A stretch of 25,985 nt of DNA, from NCBI GenBank assembly GCA_937952975.1, contig CALFXX010000021.1, positions 1-25,985 on the forward strand, given 5' to 3'. The notes under the pieces are model-generated. The model had not been told where the DNA came from. It saw only the letters and a list, made by a program, of their open reading frames with translations, and did not search any database. Of this stretch, positions 1 to 7,456 are shown piece by piece; position 1 is the first letter of the stretch, and each line of letters starts with the position of its first letter. Origin of the DNA: an uncultured Alcaligenaceae bacterium (GTDB lineage: Bacteria > Pseudomonadota > Gammaproteobacteria > Burkholderiales > Burkholderiaceae_B). Made by a program: the position numbers and the translations under genes.

Positions 1-433
1 TCACCGGTGCCACCGCCATGTGTACGATGGGTGTCAAGTCTTTCATAGTGTTGTACGGCAGCTCTGTGCGCAACCCAGGATTCACGTAAATCGATGAATC
101 CACCATCATCAAGGTGTACCCATCGGGTGCGGCTTGCACGACGATTTGCGACCCGATAATGCTCGAAGCGCCCGGCTTGTTTTCAACCACTGCGGCATGC
201 CCCATTGTTTCTGTGAGCGCATTGCCGATTAAGCGCGCCAAAATGTCAGTGCCTCCGCCTGGTGGAAACGTGACCGTGATGTTGATTGCGCGATTAGGGA
301 AGCTTTCGGTAGCGTCGGTGGTTTGCGCAGAGGCGCTGAAAGATGTTCCCAGCAAGCACGAGCCAAGTGCGGCCATTGCGAGCGTATGGGTCAAACGGGG
401 CAGAGTGAGGCAACCTAGGCGCATGGTGTTCAT
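1..433 (-). CDS. Bug/TctC-family tripartite tricarboxylate transporter substrate-binding protein, N-terminal part (truncated by contig edge)
   Basis: Reading the minus strand from an ATG at 433 gives about 144 residues with no stop before the window edge. Residues 1 to about 36 look like a Sec signal peptide: basic start, hydrophobic core, and a likely cleavage after Ser-Ala-Ser-Ala. The mature part begins with FPNRAINITVTFPPGGGTDILARLI, split as FPNRAINI, TVTFPPGGGTD and ILARLI. The PPGGGTD stretch followed by the ENKPGA and APDGYTL motifs is typical of Bug/TctC periplasmic receptors, which bind carboxylates or similar small acids. Full-length members have about 320 residues, so more than half is missing. 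No TctA/TctB membrane partner is visible, but many Bug proteins in Alcaligenaceae are orphans. An ATG at 424 is an alternative start. The substrate cannot be told. Confidence 0.9.
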   Translation of the reverse strand, partial: MNTMRLGCLTLPRLTHTLAMAALGSCLLGTSFSASAQTTDATESFPNRAINITVTFPPGGGTDILARLIGNALTETMGHAAVVENKPGASSIIGSQIVVQAAPDGYTLMMVDSSIYVNPGLRTELPYNTMKDLTPIVHMAVAPV

Positions 434-471
434 GTGGGGCTTTGCTAAGAAGAGTGTGGTGATGAGTGCTT

Positions 472-500
472 ATCTTCGGTGCAGGTGATGGCTTTGTCAA
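472..500 (-). promoter_or_regulatory. Candidate sigma70 promoter for the Bug/TctC gene
   Basis: On the minus strand a perfect TTGACA lies at 500-495. At 17-bp spacing the -10 hexamer would be GAAGAT (477-472), which is a poor match; GATAAG (474-469) is an alternative with wider spacing. The site lies about 40 bp upstream of the start at 433. The -35 is convincing and the -10 is not. Confidence 0.3.
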
Positions 501-566
501 TCAAATGCTTGTCTTTGTCGGGTGCCTCGTGCAGTAGTACTCTGGCTCGCTCTGCTCAGCGCTGTG

Positions 567-998
567 TTAGGCCTTGGGTAATGACCACGTGCTGACACTA
601 TGTGCAAGTGGTTCAGCGCTGCCTTCGCCCGTTAGGGTGACATCACCTGCGCACAGGCGACCCGTCTTGAGTACCCGCGCATGGGCGTAAATCGTGCCCG
701 GCGGGCTTTTGCGCATGAAATTGATCGTCAAGCTTGCGGTCACCGCCTCAGCGTTACCTGTGGCACCGACCACCGCCGCATACATGGCCAGATCAGCCAG
801 TCCCATCAGCATTGGGCCCGCCACAATGCCCCCAAGGCGCTGAAAGCTGGGGTTCGGGGGTAACGCCAGCGTGGCTGTGCCGTATCCAATCTCTAAGATC
901 GTGATACCAAGAACCTTCGCAAAGGGATGGTGGGTGTCAAGCAGTAACAAAAACTCGTCAAGACCAATGCGAGACTGGGTAGGTGTGGTGACGGTCAT
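567..998 (-). CDS. PaaI-family hotdog-fold thioesterase
   Basis: A 143-residue protein of the usual length for PaaI/YbgC-like acyl-CoA thioesterases, which hydrolyse thioesters of CoA in the cytoplasm. The sequence shows the hotdog helix motif: a Gly-Gly-Ile-Val-Ala-Gly segment followed by MLMGLADLAMYAAV (about residues 63-77), with an Asp in the Leu-Ala-Asp position where the family carries its acidic catalytic residue. The later strand TASLTINFMRKSPPG is also typical. I chose the ATG at 998 over an upstream in-frame ATG at 1085 because AGAGAA sits just before it and the extra 29 residues are low-complexity and not family-like. It lies upstream of the Bug/TctC gene on the same strand, with a 133-bp gap that contains a possible promoter, so co-transcription is uncertain. 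The substrate is unknown. Confidence 0.85.
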   Translation of the reverse strand: MTVTTPTQSRIGLDEFLLLLDTHHPFAKVLGITILEIGYGTATLALPPNPSFQRLGGIVAGPMLMGLADLAMYAAVVGATGNAEAVTASLTINFMRKSPPGTIYAHARVLKTGRLCAGDVTLTGEGSAEPLAHSVSTWSLPKA

Positions 999-1378
999 TG
1001 CTTTGTTCTCTGGGTAGTATTGGTGGTTGGATTGGGTGGCTTGATTGAGTGGCGGGATCGCCCCGTTGCATGGATTGGGCCACAAGCAGCACTTTAGCCT
1101 GAGAGAGGTGAGTGACCGGCGGTTTTAAGATAATTTCGCACGCTGCCGTTAATTATTCAAAATAAAGGGTAAACCCTATGTTATTTGAGGCAAAAACAAC
1201 AAAACGTTGCACTAAGCCAACAAAACACCCCCTCGGTGGCAGGTTTATGTCGAGAATCATAGCCACAGCCTCGGTTTTTTGATGCAATAGCGTCAACTTC
1301 CCTTAGCGGAGTTAGGGGGGCAGCGAACAAAACACCCGTTTGTTGCTCTTGTCACTCAAATTTACGGAGATTTCTTAA
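999..1378. other. Intergenic region between the thioesterase and porin genes (divergent starts)
   Basis: This 380-bp stretch has no convincing gene. It must hold the start signals for the thioesterase (minus) and the porin (plus), but I could not place a confident -35/-10 pair for either. It contains the palindrome AGGGTAAACCCT (1166-1177), a 12-bp direct repeat AACAAAACACCC (1219-1230 and 1326-1337), and the porin ribosome binding site GGAGA at 1366-1370, 8 bp before the ATG. The porin leader is A-rich and C-rich with few G runs, apart from a run of six G around 1315-1320. Confidence 0.6.
1166..1177. repeat. Perfect inverted repeat AGGGT-AA-ACCCT upstream of the porin gene
   Basis: Two 5-bp arms separated by AA, about 200 bp upstream of the porin start, followed immediately by TATGTT. 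It could be a regulator binding site. A related pair of arms (TAGGGTTTT and AAAACCCTA) occurs upstream of nuoA. Confidence 0.45.
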
Positions 1379-2557
1379 ATGAAAAAGACTCTGCTCGCTG
1401 CCGCCCTGTTAGCCGGCTTTGCTGGTGCCGCATCGGCTCAATCATCAGTCACACTGTACGGTGTGTTGGACGGTGGCGTTCGCTACCAAAACTTCAACCT
1501 GTCAAACGGCCCATTCAGCAAGGTTGACATTTCGACCAGCAGCATCGCTGTTGTGTCAGGTACTCAGTCAACTTCACGTTTTGGCGTGAAAGGCGTTGAG
1601 GACTTGGGTTCAGGTAACCAAGCTGTCTGGAACTTGGAAGGTCAAGTTAACGTCAACGACGGTTCAGCTAACGCCTACAGCCAGTGGTCACGTACTTCAA
1701 TCGTCGGTTTGCGCAACGACGCCTGGGGTCAAGTTGATATCGGTCGGCAACTGAACTTGGCATTTAAATTTGCCGGTGCTCCTATTGACAGCGCGTTCTT
1801 GGTTAACGCTCCAATCATCAACATCTCTGGCGTCATGGGCATTACTGCTATTCGTCAAAGCAACATGTTGATGTATCAATCACCAAGCTTCTCAGGCTTC
1901 AAGTTCGGTGCTCAGTACTCATTCAACACTGGCTTGGCATCAGGCAAACAGTTGATTACTGGCGCTGGCGCTGCTGATACAGCTACTGGCAGCTCGTTTG
2001 ACACTGGCAACAACATGCGCAACATTTCGGGCGCTGTTAGCTACGAAAACAGCGGCTTCTATGTTACTGGCGTGTACGACAAGTTCACACCAGCTAGCAA
2101 CACTGTTGCTGGTGCTAACGGCGGCGGCGTAAGCTCATGGATCGTTGCTGCTGCATACGATGCTAAAGTTGCTAAAGTTGGCGTTGCATACAACCAAGTT
2201 CGTGGTGGCCTGATTAACGGTGCTGCAACTTCATCAGTGTCAAGCGACATCGTGAACCCGTTCAACAACGGCGGTATCGTGTTTGCTGACGGCGCTGGTA
2301 CAAACGCATGGAACATCAACGTGTCAGCACCAGTTGGCGCAAGCGGTACTGTGATGGCTGCCTACCAAGGTATGTCAGCAACAGGTATCGTTGCTGATGT
2401 TGGTGGCGCTACACAAAACACCTTCGGCGTTGGCTATTCATACGCCTTCACCAAGCGCACAAACGTGTACGCAATCTACTCATACGTCAACAACTACCAG
2501 AACATCGCCGGTTTGTCAGGCAACACTGGTACTGTTGGTATCCGTCACGCATTCTAA
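1379..2557 (+). CDS. Outer-membrane general porin (Gram-negative porin, Burkholderiales type)
   Basis: A 392-residue protein with a classic signal peptide (MKKTLLAAALLAGFAGAASA, cleavage before QSSVTLYG). The mature start SSVTLYGVLDGGV is the hallmark first beta strand of trimeric betaproteobacterial porins of the OmpC-like superfamily. The internal RTSIVGLRNDAWGQVDIGRQ, as two pieces RTSIVGLRND and AWGQVDIGRQ, is the conserved strand-turn region. The C-terminus GTVGIRHAF ends in Phe, as needed for BAM-dependent insertion. The length fits a 16-stranded barrel that passes small hydrophilic solutes. A good ribosome binding site (GGAGA, 1366-1370) and a strong terminator flank it, so it is probably a highly expressed single-gene unit. 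Codon use is biased (GCT, TCA, AAC, GGC), as expected for such a gene. The specific porin type cannot be named. Confidence 0.95.
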   Translation: MKKTLLAAALLAGFAGAASAQSSVTLYGVLDGGVRYQNFNLSNGPFSKVDISTSSIAVVSGTQSTSRFGVKGVEDLGSGNQAVWNLEGQVNVNDGSANAYSQWSRTSIVGLRNDAWGQVDIGRQLNLAFKFAGAPIDSAFLVNAPIINISGVMGITAIRQSNMLMYQSPSFSGFKFGAQYSFNTGLASGKQLITGAGAADTATGSSFDTGNNMRNISGAVSYENSGFYVTGVYDKFTPASNTVAGANGGGVSSWIVAAAYDAKVAKVGVAYNQVRGGLINGAATSSVSSDIVNPFNNGGIVFADGAGTNAWNINVSAPVGASGTVMAAYQGMSATGIVADVGGATQNTFGVGYSYAFTKRTNVYAIYSYVNNYQNIAGLSGNTGTVGIRHAF

Positions 2558-2610
2558 GCAACCGCTTAGAGTACAAGCTAGCTTAGGTTAGCTTGGTGAT
2601 GTACCGAGTT

Positions 2611-2644
2611 AAAACGGGTCACTCTTTGAGTGGCCCGTTTTTCA
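2611..2644 (+). terminator. Rho-independent terminator of the porin gene
   Basis: A 14-bp stem, AAAACGGGTCACTC (2611-2624) with GAGTGGCCCGTTTT (2628-2641), has one G-T pair, a TTT loop and a T-rich tail. It lies 54 bp after the porin stop and insulates the nuo operon from porin transcription. Confidence 0.92.
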
Positions 2645-2651
2645 TTTCTCC

Positions 2652-2675
2652 TAGGGTTTTCAGGTAAAAACCCTA
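2652..2675. repeat. Perfect 9-bp inverted repeat upstream of nuoA
   Basis: TAGGGTTTT (2652-2660) and AAAACCCTA (2667-2675) are separated by six bases. The repeat sits just after the porin terminator and just before a TATACT hexamer (2685-2690). It has no T-tail on the plus strand, so it looks more like an operator or a DNA-bending site than a terminator. Confidence 0.5.
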
Positions 2676-2684
2676 ACGGCGGTG

Positions 2685-2690
2685 TATACT
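2685..2690 (+). promoter_or_regulatory. Candidate -10 element for the nuo operon
   Basis: TATACT lies 33 bp upstream of the nuoA ATG and matches the sigma70 -10 consensus at five of six positions. At 16-18 bp spacing no good -35 exists (AGGTAA or neighbours, 2662-2667), so activation by a regulator binding the adjacent inverted repeat is possible. No other promoter candidate was seen between the porin terminator and nuoA. Confidence 0.35.
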
Positions 2691-2722
2691 CTTGGGGTTT
2701 GTGCAACTGCCGAGACGTCTGG

Positions 2723-3082
2723 ATGAATCTGCAACAATACTTTCCAGTTTTACTCTTTATCGCAGTGGGTAGCCTGATTGGCTTTGCCCTGATTGCGGCG
2801 GGTTCTTTGATTGGGCCGCATCGCCCTGATGCGCAAAAGCTTTCGCCGTATGAGTGCGGTTTTGAAGCCTTTGGTGACTCTCGAATGAAGTTTGACGTGC
2901 GCTACTACCTCGTAGCGATTTTGTTTATCTTGTTCGATTTAGAAATTGCATTTTTGTTTCCGTGGGCGATTGCAAATAGCGCTGTCGGAATCGTTGGTTT
3001 TGTGACAGTGATGATTTTTTTAGCGATCCTTACTGTTGGTTTCATCTACGAGTGGAAAAAAGGCGCGCTTGACTGGGAGTAA
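2723..3082 (+). CDS. nuoA: NADH-quinone oxidoreductase subunit A
   Basis: A 119-residue membrane subunit of complex I with three predicted transmembrane helices (about residues 7-30, 63-83 and 88-110). The conserved loop SPYECGFEAF followed by DVRYYLVAILFILFDLEIAF marks NuoA/ND3; the Cys in YECGFE is the residue known as the switch-loop Cys in ND3. It helps form the junction between the quinone site and the membrane arm. I chose the ATG at 2723 (MNLQQYFPVLLF), the start typical of Burkholderiales; an in-frame ATG at 2630 lies inside the porin terminator and is unlikely. No clear Shine-Dalgarno is visible. It is the first gene of the nuo operon. Confidence 0.95.
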   Translation: MNLQQYFPVLLFIAVGSLIGFALIAAGSLIGPHRPDAQKLSPYECGFEAFGDSRMKFDVRYYLVAILFILFDLEIAFLFPWAIANSAVGIVGFVTVMIFLAILTVGFIYEWKKGALDWE

Positions 3083-3111
3083 TCTCAACGATCAATGCGG
3101 CGAATATACAC

Positions 3112-3588
3112 ATGGCAATTGACGGCATTCTGAAGCAAGGTTTTGTCACCACGAGCGCTGACAAATTTATTAACTGGGCCAAAACGGGTTCGATGTGGCC
3201 AATGACGTTTGGCTTGGCTTGCTGTGCGGTCGAAATGATGCATGCAGGCGCGGCGCGTTACGACCTTGACCAGTTCGGTATCATCTTTAGGCCAAGCCCA
3301 CGCCAGTCTGATCTGATGATTGTGGCAGGTACGCTCTGCAACAAAATGGCGCCTGCTCTGCGTAAAGTCTACGACCAAATGCCTGAGCCTCGCTGGGTCG
3401 TGTCAATGGGCTCATGCGCTAATGGCGGTGGCTATTATCACTATTCGTACTCTGTCGTGCGCGGTTGCGATCGCATTGTGCCAGTTGACGTCTATGTGCC
3501 GGGCTGTCCACCCACAGCAGAGGCCTTGGTCTATGGCCTCTTGCAAATGCAAAACAAAATTCGTCAAACCAATACTATCGCTCGTTAA
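3112..3588 (+). CDS. nuoB: NADH-quinone oxidoreductase subunit B (cluster N2)
   Basis: A 158-residue peripheral-arm subunit that carries the terminal 4Fe-4S cluster N2, which passes electrons to quinone. The four ligands are visible: adjacent Cys37-Cys38 in FGLACCAVEMM, Cys102 in MGSCANGGGYY, and Cys132 in VPGCPPTAE. Other family signatures are RPSPRQSDLMIVAGT and MAPALRKVYDQMPEPRWV. Length is normal for Burkholderiales NuoB. It begins 29 bp after nuoA with a weak ribosome binding site. An 8-bp inverted repeat follows it before nuoC. Confidence 0.97.
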   Translation: MAIDGILKQGFVTTSADKFINWAKTGSMWPMTFGLACCAVEMMHAGAARYDLDQFGIIFRPSPRQSDLMIVAGTLCNKMAPALRKVYDQMPEPRWVVSMGSCANGGGYYHYSYSVVRGCDRIVPVDVYVPGCPPTAEALVYGLLQMQNKIRQTNTIAR

Positions 3589-3595
3589 ATCAAGA

Positions 3596-3623
3596 CGATG
3601 CACCTACTCATGTTTGTGCATCG
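3596..3623 (+). repeat. Inverted repeat (mRNA hairpin) between nuoB and nuoC
   Basis: CGATGCAC (3596-3603) and GTGCATCG (3616-3623) form a perfect 8-bp stem with a 12-base loop in the 57-bp nuoB-nuoC gap, the longest internal gap of the operon. There is no T-run after it, so it is not a standard terminator. It could be a processing or stability hairpin. Confidence 0.5.
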
Positions 3624-3645
3624 GTTTAATCAGGCTTAAAAACAC

Positions 3646-4266
3646 ATGTCCAGGCTAGAAAACCTGCAGCAACAACTCGTGACACTGCTCGGTGAGCAGG
3701 CTCAACTCACATTGTCTACCGACGAAATCACGCTTGAAATTGCAGCTGAGCAGTGGGAAGCCACCTGTTTGCGTTTGCGCGACGAGCCGTCATTGCGCTT
3801 TGAGACATGCGTCGACTTATGCGGCGTTGACTACCTCACCTATGGCGCCGGGCGCGTTGGGCAAGCACCGCAAACAGCCTTGGTCCCTGCTGGGCGTTTT
3901 GCCGTTGTCGCGCACTTGATGTCACTGACGCACAACTGGCGCTTGCGTGTACGTACCTATGCGATCAACGGTGAGTTCCCGTTGATGAGCTCACTGGTCA
4001 ATGTATGGCCAAGCGTCAATTGGTTTGAGCGCGAAGCGTTTGACCTGTTTGGCATTGTGTTTGAAGGTCATCCTGATCTGCGTCGTATTCTGACTGACTA
4101 TGGTTTTATCGGCCATCCGTTTCGCAAAGATTTTCCTGTGTATGGCAATGTCGAAATGCGTTACGACCCTGAGCAAGGCCGTGTGGTCTATCAACCCGTT
4201 ACGATTGAACCGCGCGAGATTATTCCGCGTGTGATTCGCGAAGACGGCTACGGAATAGGGCGCTAA
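3646..4266 (+). CDS. nuoC: NADH-quinone oxidoreductase subunit C
   Basis: A 206-residue homologue of the 30-kDa subunit of complex I. The family signature appears near residues 125-165: WFEREAFDLFGIVFEGHPDL, then RRILTDYGFIGHPFRKDFP. NuoC packs against NuoD and NuoB in the connecting module and has no cofactor of its own. Here it is a separate protein, unlike the fused NuoCD of enteric bacteria. The ATG at 3646 is followed by MSRLENLQQQL; no strong ribosome binding site is seen. Only 2 bp separate its stop from the nuoD ATG, so translation is likely coupled. Confidence 0.96.
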   Translation: MSRLENLQQQLVTLLGEQAQLTLSTDEITLEIAAEQWEATCLRLRDEPSLRFETCVDLCGVDYLTYGAGRVGQAPQTALVPAGRFAVVAHLMSLTHNWRLRVRTYAINGEFPLMSSLVNVWPSVNWFEREAFDLFGIVFEGHPDLRRILTDYGFIGHPFRKDFPVYGNVEMRYDPEQGRVVYQPVTIEPREIIPRVIREDGYGIGR

Positions 4267-4268
4267 TC

Positions 4269-5525
4269 ATGGCTGAAATTAAAAACTACACGCTCAATTT
4301 TGGCCCACAGCATCCTGCTGCGCATGGTGTGTTGCGCTTAGTGCTTGAGCTAGATGGCGAAGTCATTCAACGTGCTGATCCGCACATTGGTTTGTTGCAT
4401 CGTGCTACTGAAAAATTAGCTGAGCACCGCACGTTTTTACAAGCCTTGCCTTACATGGATCGTCTTGATTACGTCTCGATGATGTGTAACGAGCACGCAT
4501 ATGTGTTGGCAATCGAAAAGCTCATGGGCGTTGCGCCGCCGTTGCGTGCGCAATACATCCGGGTGATGTTTGATGAAATTACTCGGCTGTTAAATCATTT
4601 GATGTCGCTAGGTTCGCACGCCCTTGACGTGGGTGCGATGGCGGTATTTTTGTACGCGTTTCGTGAACGCGAAGATTTGATGGATTGCTACGAAGCGGTG
4701 TCGGGTGCGCGTTTGCACGCGGCCTACTATCGCCCAGGTGGTGTGTATCGTGATTTGCCCGATGCAATGCCCCAGTACGGTAAAACCAGCCAATACCGCA
4801 CAGCTAAAGACTTCAAGATCATGAACGACGCCCGTTCGGGATCGCTGCTCGATTTTATTGAAGACTTTACCAATCGTTTCCCAGCGTGTGTCGACGAGTA
4901 CGAAACCTTGCTAACAGACAACCGTATCTGGAAGCAACGCTTAGTCGGCATTGGTGTGGTGGATCCTGAACGTGCAAAAGCCTTAGGCTTTAGTGGCCCA
5001 ATGTTGCGTGGTTCAGGCGTGGCCTGGGATTTGCGCAAGATGCAGCCATACGAGGTCTACGACCGTTTGCAATTTGACGTGCCTGTTGGTGTCAATGGCG
5101 ATTCATACGACCGCTATCTGGTGCGCGTGGCTGAGATGCGTGAAAGCAATCGCATCATCCAGCAGTGCGTGCAGTGGTTGCGTGCAAATCCAGGCCCTGT
5201 GATGCTCGATAACCACAAGGTTTCGCCACCACAGCGTACCGGCATGAAGTCAAACATGGAAGAACTCATCCATCACTTCAAGCTGTTCACTGAAGGCTTT
5301 AGCGTGCCGGCGGGCGAGGCCTATGCCTCAATCGAGCACCCTAAGGGTGAGTTTGGTATTTACATGGTGTCTGACGGCGCCAATAAACCTTATCGTTTAA
5401 AAATTCGTGCGCCTGGTTTTGTGCATTTGCAGGCGCTCGACGAAATGTCGCGTGGTCACATGATTGCTGATGCGGTGACCATCATTGGTACTCAAGATAT
5501 TGTTTTTGGCGAGATCGACCGCTAA
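4269..5525 (+). CDS. nuoD: NADH-quinone oxidoreductase subunit D
   Basis: A 418-residue homologue of the 49-kDa subunit, related to the large subunit of NiFe hydrogenases but without the metal-binding cysteines. It forms most of the quinone-reduction site next to cluster N2 of NuoB. Visible signatures are FGPQHPAAHGVLRLVLELDG near residue 11, including the conserved quinone-site His of the HPAAHG loop, HIGLLHRATEKLAE, PYMDRLDYVSMMCNEHAY, and a C-terminal end in DIVFGEIDR, which is typical. Length matches the family (about 417). It follows nuoC by 2 bp and precedes nuoE by 33 bp. Confidence 0.97.
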   Translation: MAEIKNYTLNFGPQHPAAHGVLRLVLELDGEVIQRADPHIGLLHRATEKLAEHRTFLQALPYMDRLDYVSMMCNEHAYVLAIEKLMGVAPPLRAQYIRVMFDEITRLLNHLMSLGSHALDVGAMAVFLYAFREREDLMDCYEAVSGARLHAAYYRPGGVYRDLPDAMPQYGKTSQYRTAKDFKIMNDARSGSLLDFIEDFTNRFPACVDEYETLLTDNRIWKQRLVGIGVVDPERAKALGFSGPMLRGSGVAWDLRKMQPYEVYDRLQFDVPVGVNGDSYDRYLVRVAEMRESNRIIQQCVQWLRANPGPVMLDNHKVSPPQRTGMKSNMEELIHHFKLFTEGFSVPAGEAYASIEHPKGEFGIYMVSDGANKPYRLKIRAPGFVHLQALDEMSRGHMIADAVTIIGTQDIVFGEIDR

Positions 5526-5558
5526 TTGTTGCCTCATCGCTTATACCGGATTTAAAAC

Positions 5559-6059
5559 ATGTTGCTCTCAGAACAGGCTTACAAAAAAATCGACCGCGAG
5601 ATCGCCAAATATCCGGCTGATCAAAAGCAGTCTGCCATCATGGCCTCTCTTGCCATTGCGCAAGATGAGCAGGGCTGGGTGTCGCCCGAAGTGATTCAAG
5701 ATGTGGCTGACTATCTTGGTCAACCCGCGATTGCGGTGCAAGAAAACGCGACTTTTTACAATATGTTTGACGTACGCCCTGTAGGCAAGTTCAAACTCAC
5801 CGTTTGCACGAACCTGCCTTGTGCCTTGCGTGATGGCGAAAAAACCGCCGATTACCTCAAGACCAAACTTGGCATTGGGTTTCGAGAAACAACGGCTGAC
5901 GGCGTGTTTACCTTAGTTGAAGGTGAGTGCATGGGCGCCTGTGGCGATTCACCCGTATTGATCGTAAACAACAAGCATATGTGTGTGCGTATGGCTCCCG
6001 AAAAAATCGATGCCATGCTTGCTGAGTTGGCCGAGGCTGCGCGCGAGGATTCACAATGA
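5559..6059 (+). CDS. nuoE: NADH-quinone oxidoreductase subunit E (cluster N1a)
   Basis: A 166-residue 24-kDa-type subunit with a thioredoxin-like C-terminal domain that holds a 2Fe-2S cluster. The ligands are Cys83 and Cys88 (VCTNLPC) and Cys124 and Cys128 (GECMGAC). The N-terminal helical domain includes the usual segment ENATFYNMFDVRPVGK. It pairs with NuoF in the NADH-oxidising module. Its TGA overlaps the nuoF ATG (ATGA at 6056-6059), so the two are translationally coupled, and GAGGA at 6045-6049 inside nuoE serves nuoF. Confidence 0.96.
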   Translation: MLLSEQAYKKIDREIAKYPADQKQSAIMASLAIAQDEQGWVSPEVIQDVADYLGQPAIAVQENATFYNMFDVRPVGKFKLTVCTNLPCALRDGEKTADYLKTKLGIGFRETTADGVFTLVEGECMGACGDSPVLIVNNKHMCVRMAPEKIDAMLAELAEAAREDSQ

Positions 6060-7441
6060 GCACCTTGATGTCTGATAAAACCGCGACCATTCTGCAAAAA
6101 TATTCGCAGGGTTTGGTTGCTGCACCCGCGAATGATTTGCCTGCCTCGATGGCGTTGCATGGCCGTCATCTTGGCCCGCAAATTATGGACGGCCTCGACG
6201 GTAGTAACTGGCGTTTGGCTGATTACGTGAAGCGTGGTGGTTACGAAGCCTTGCGTAAAATTTTGACCCAAGGCATGACGCAAGAAGACGTGATTGCCGA
6301 AGTGAAGGCATCGGGCTTGCGCGGTCGTGGTGGTGCAGGGTTTCCGACTGGCCTGAAATGGAGCTTCATGCCCCGCACGTTTCCAGGCCAAAAATATTTG
6401 GTTTGTAATTCTGACGAAGGCGAGCCTGGCACGTTCAAAGATCGCGATATTTTGCGCTTGAATCCGCACATCGTGATCGAAGGCATGGCCATTGCCGCCT
6501 ACGCAATGGGGATCCCGGTTGGCTATAACTACATTCACGGCGAAATCTTTGAGGTGTACGAGCGTTTTGAAGAAGCGCTCGATGAAGCCCGCGCCGCCGG
6601 CATGCTTGGCAACAATATTTTAGGTTCGCAATTTAACTTTCAATTGCATGCTTTTCATGGCTACGGCGCCTACATCTGCGGCGAAGAAACCGCGTTGCTT
6701 GAATCGCTTGAGGGTAAAAAAGGTCAGCCACGGTTTAAGCCGCCTTTTCCGGCAAGCTTTGGTTTATATGGCAAACCCACCACGATTAACAATACTGAAA
6801 CCTTTGCAGCGGTCCCTTGGATCATTCGCAACGGTGGCCCAGCATATCTTGAAGTTGGTAAACCCAACAACGGTGGTACCAAGTTGTTTTCGATCACCGG
6901 TGACGTCGAGCGCCCCGGTAACTACGAAATCCCCCTGGGTACACCCTTTTCAAAGCTGTTAGAGCTTGCAGGTGGTATGCGTGGTGGCTCAACACTTAAA
7001 GCGGTGATCCCTGGCGGGTCAAGTGCACCGGTGATTCCTGGCAGCATCATGATGGATACCACCATGGATTACGACGCGATCTCAAAGGCCGGCTCGATGC
7101 TGGGCTCGGGCGCCGTGATTGTCATGAACGATACGCGTTGCATGGTGAAGTCTTTGCTGCGCTTATCTTATTTTTATTTTGAAGAAAGCTGCGGGCAGTG
7201 CACCCCTTGTCGTGAAGGCACGGGTTGGCTCTACCGCATGGTGAACCGCATCGAGCATGGTCAGGGCCGCCCTGAAGATCTCGATTTGCTGGATTCGGTT
7301 GCAGGCAACATCATGGGACGCACCATTTGCGCCTTGGGTGATGCAGCGGCCATGCCAGTGCGTGGTTTCTTAAAGCATTATCGCGACGAATTTGCGTACC
7401 ACATCGAGCATAAGCGCTGTGTGGTGGCCCCCTATCTTTAA
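6056..7441 (+). CDS. nuoF: NADH-quinone oxidoreductase subunit F (NADH/FMN binding, cluster N3)
   Basis: A 461-residue 51-kDa-type subunit that oxidises NADH with FMN and passes electrons to cluster N3. Glycine-rich NADH/FMN motifs are at about residues 87-102 (GLRGRGGAGFPTGLKW) and in the region CNSDEGEPGTFKDRD, with GAYICGEETALLESLEG further on. The 4Fe-4S ligands are Cys379, Cys382 and Cys385 (SCGQCTPCREG) and Cys425 (TICALGDAAAMP). The start at 6056 overlaps the nuoE stop and has a good ribosome binding site 6 bp upstream. The N-terminus may be a few residues longer than in relatives; Met5 is an alternative start. Confidence 0.97.
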   Translation: MSTLMSDKTATILQKYSQGLVAAPANDLPASMALHGRHLGPQIMDGLDGSNWRLADYVKRGGYEALRKILTQGMTQEDVIAEVKASGLRGRGGAGFPTGLKWSFMPRTFPGQKYLVCNSDEGEPGTFKDRDILRLNPHIVIEGMAIAAYAMGIPVGYNYIHGEIFEVYERFEEALDEARAAGMLGNNILGSQFNFQLHAFHGYGAYICGEETALLESLEGKKGQPRFKPPFPASFGLYGKPTTINNTETFAAVPWIIRNGGPAYLEVGKPNNGGTKLFSITGDVERPGNYEIPLGTPFSKLLELAGGMRGGSTLKAVIPGGSSAPVIPGSIMMDTTMDYDAISKAGSMLGSGAVIVMNDTRCMVKSLLRLSYFYFEESCGQCTPCREGTGWLYRMVNRIEHGQGRPEDLDLLDSVAGNIMGRTICALGDAAAMPVRGFLKHYRDEFAYHIEHKRCVVAPYL

Positions 7442-7456
7442 GGTCTGGACAAAGTT

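Noticed and set aside
2630..2722. A longer NuoA starting at 2630.
   Set aside because: That start lies inside the porin terminator stem, and family members begin at the MNLQQYFPVLLF position.
2701..2722. A remnant of tRNA-Leu before nuoA, expected from gene order in relatives.
   Set aside because: No acceptor-stem pairing, T-loop motif or anticodon arm can be found in the 165 bp between porin and nuoA.
5852..6538. A 228-codon open frame on the minus strand inside nuoE/nuoF.
   Set aside because: It is antisense to two certain genes with intact motifs, has no recognisable domain, and reflects the codon bias of the coding strand.
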